This document shows positions 5,487 through 6,559 of a DNA stretch of 6,559 bases, piece by piece. A program made the translations under genes and the position numbers. Origin of the DNA: an uncultured Oscillospiraceae bacterium (lineage in GTDB: Bacteria > Bacillota > Clostridia > Oscillospirales > Ruminococcaceae). The notes under the pieces were generated by a model. It was not told where the DNA came from and made no database searches. It saw only the letters and a list, made by a program, of their open reading frames with translations. The DNA lies in NCBI GenBank assembly GCA_900539695.1, contig UQDG01000047.1, forward strand, positions 1 to 6,559. Reading direction: 5' to 3'. Each line of letters opens with the position of its first letter. Position 1 is the stretch's first letter.

Positions 5487-6386
5487 ATGGAACAATTCAA
5501 ACGGCTGTTACGAAAGCTCTTTTTCCCCAAACCGTGGATGACGCTTCTCAGTATTCCTGTTGCGGCCGTACTGCTGATCTACACATTTGCAGGCGGACAT
5601 AAAGAGGACTGGATTGCCATTCCGGCGTATGTCTTTTCTGCGTACAGCTTGTCACTGGTCTGTGCCAGAGTTGGATTGTTGTCCGGACACGCGAAAGAAG
5701 ATGCTCAGTTGATCATCGACAAGGTGCCGCTGGCACATCGTTATTTCAGCGATGTCTCCTTCAAGCTGCATATATCTCTCTATCTTTCCCTCGGCCTTAA
5801 TGTGATATATGCCGTGATGAAATTCACATTCGGCCTCCGGTATCATTCCGTTTGGTTCGGGACGCTGGCAGTCTATTATTTCCTATTGGCCGTTATGCGC
5901 TTTCTTCTGCTGCATCATGCGAACCGAAAAGGCTTTGGCACAGACAGAATCGGTGAGCTGCAAAGCTATCGCTTATGCGGTATGATTCTGATGGTCATGA
6001 ATATTTCCCTTACTGGTGTCGTTGTGCTTGTGATTCGCAAGAACGAGGGATTTCAGTACGCCGGCTATCTGATATACATTATGGCGATGTATGCCTTTTA
6101 TAACATCATTACCGCAGTCATGAATGTGGTAAAATACCGAAAATACCGCAGTCCGGTCATGTCTGCGGCCAAGGTGGTGAGTCTTGCTGCTACACTGGTA
6201 TCTATGCTGTCGCTGGAAACGGCCATGCTGACACAGTTCGGCAGCACCGACTCGGAACAGTCCCGAAGGATCATGACGGCCTGCACAGGAGCCGGTGTCT
6301 GCACGATGATTTTGGCAATGGCGGTTTATATGATTTATCATGCAACACGAGAATTGAAATACGCACGAATGGAGGAAGCAAAATGA
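5487..6386 (+). CDS. Eight-helix membrane protein of unknown function, co-operonic with a response regulator
   Basis: This is a 299-residue integral membrane protein that I do not recognise as a named family. Hydrophobic segments lie at about 17-35, 42-62, 93-114, 121-143, 162-183, 190-213, 226-248 and 262-285, so eight helices are likely. The N-terminus (MEQFKRLLRKLFFPKPW) is basic and amphipathic, and the C-terminus (RELKYARMEEAK) is charged; both are probably cytoplasmic. No transporter, kinase or enzyme motif is visible. The start has AGAGGGAG 8 nt upstream. The stop codon overlaps the response-regulator start as ATGA, so translation is probably coupled. That coupling suggests a signalling role (sensor accessory or the system's target), which is inference. 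The gene is visibly less GC-rich than the phosphorylase locus, consistent with separate ancestry. Confidence 0.85.
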   Translation: MEQFKRLLRKLFFPKPWMTLLSIPVAAVLLIYTFAGGHKEDWIAIPAYVFSAYSLSLVCARVGLLSGHAKEDAQLIIDKVPLAHRYFSDVSFKLHISLYLSLGLNVIYAVMKFTFGLRYHSVWFGTLAVYYFLLAVMRFLLLHHANRKGFGTDRIGELQSYRLCGMILMVMNISLTGVVVLVIRKNEGFQYAGYLIYIMAMYAFYNIITAVMNVVKYRKYRSPVMSAAKVVSLAATLVSMLSLETAMLTQFGSTDSEQSRRIMTACTGAGVCTMILAMAVYMIYHATRELKYARMEEAK

Positions 6387-6496
6387 TTCGTATTCTTGTT
6401 TTGGAGGATGACGCAAAACTGAATCAGATGGTCTGCACCTATCTGAATGACAGTGGTTTTCAGGCCAAAGGCTGCCTGCACGCAAGCACCAGTTGA
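6383..6496 (+). pseudogene. OmpR-type response regulator, truncated after about 30 codons
   Basis: The ATG overlaps the preceding stop codon (ATGA), and GGAGG at 6371-6375 (within the preceding gene's 3' end) serves as ribosome binding site. The product begins MIRILVLEDDAKLNQMVCTY and continues LNDSGFQAKGC. This is a standard receiver-domain start: beta-1 strand IRILVLEDD with the Mg2+-binding acidic pair at residues 9-10, then helix 1 and strand 2. Homology ends near residue 31, and a TGA occurs after codon 37. The phosphoacceptor Asp expected near residue 52 and the whole winged-helix DNA-binding domain are missing. The DNA that follows encodes part of a recombinase in another frame, so this is a broken gene or an assembly join. 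An intact copy would normally be followed by a histidine kinase gene. Confidence 0.8.
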
Positions 6497-6559
6497 TCAT
6501 CGATCCCGATGCCGCTGAAATCGTCAAACTGATTTTCTCTTTGTTCCTAAAAGGGACAT
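6484..6559 (+). pseudogene. Internal fragment of a large serine recombinase gene
   Basis: The frame beginning at 6484 reads KHQLIIDPDAAEIVKLIFSL and then FLKGT up to the window edge. This matches the start of the 'Recombinase' domain (Pfam PF07508 type) of large serine recombinases, where a 'hqLvIDpeaAeiVkrIFelyl.G' segment follows the resolvase domain. The catalytic resolvase domain that should precede it is absent. Upstream in this frame the sequence is response-regulator DNA with a TGA at 6449-6451. The fragment therefore has no start here. The rest of the gene may continue to the right of the window. Such proteins integrate and excise ICEs and phages. Confidence 0.65.

Noticed and set aside
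5973..6527. A 184-codon minus-strand frame opposite the membrane-protein gene.
   Set aside because: It is antisense to a well-supported gene with its own promoter and ribosome binding site, and has no recognisable domain.

Overview
The window looks like a chromosomal or metagenome-assembled piece of a gut Firmicute (Clostridia, Oscillospiraceae; Faecalibacterium or a close relative is my best guess). The basis is AAGGAGG-type ribosome binding sites, GC-rich genes with GC-ending codons next to AT-rich intergenic DNA, a Ser/Ala-rich lipoprotein linker typical of such solute-binding proteins, and a LacI/ABC/GH94 sugar locus. The assignment is inference, because no rRNA or marker gene is present.

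Left part (1-4989) is a beta-glucan disaccharide locus. A solute-binding lipoprotein gene (minus strand, 3' end cut by the window edge) lies downstream of a LacI-family regulator gene (minus strand). A short hairpin plus T-run between them could act as a leaky terminator. A 528-bp divergent intergenic region separates the regulator from a plus-strand cellobiose phosphorylase gene (GH94, 811 aa) whose known active-site positions are all in place. The implied pathway is ABC import of cellobiose or a related disaccharide, phosphorolysis in the cytoplasm to glucose-1-phosphate plus glucose, and induction through the LacI protein. An identical 15-bp CG-centred sequence lies just downstream of both predicted divergent promoters and is the best candidate operator.

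The divergent region also holds a series of TTTCG-type units whose CG steps recur every 10-12 bp over seven units, and a cluster of overlapping A/T palindromes just upstream of the phosphorylase promoter. Neither is needed to explain simple LacI control.

Middle part (4990-5486) has no convincing intact gene. It contains a GC-rich hairpin with a 12-C loop after the phosphorylase gene, a bidirectional hairpin terminator, a short hydrophobic reading frame that looks like the 3' end of a lost membrane-protein gene, and a strong terminator.

Right part (5404-6559) starts a different, less GC-rich operon. It has 11-bp direct repeats abutting a weak -35 and an extended -10, an eight-helix membrane protein of unknown function, and an overlapping OmpR-type response-regulator gene. 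The regulator gene breaks off after about 30 codons and is joined, in another frame, to the interior of a large serine recombinase gene. This junction is either a genuine rearrangement around a mobile element or an assembly chimera.
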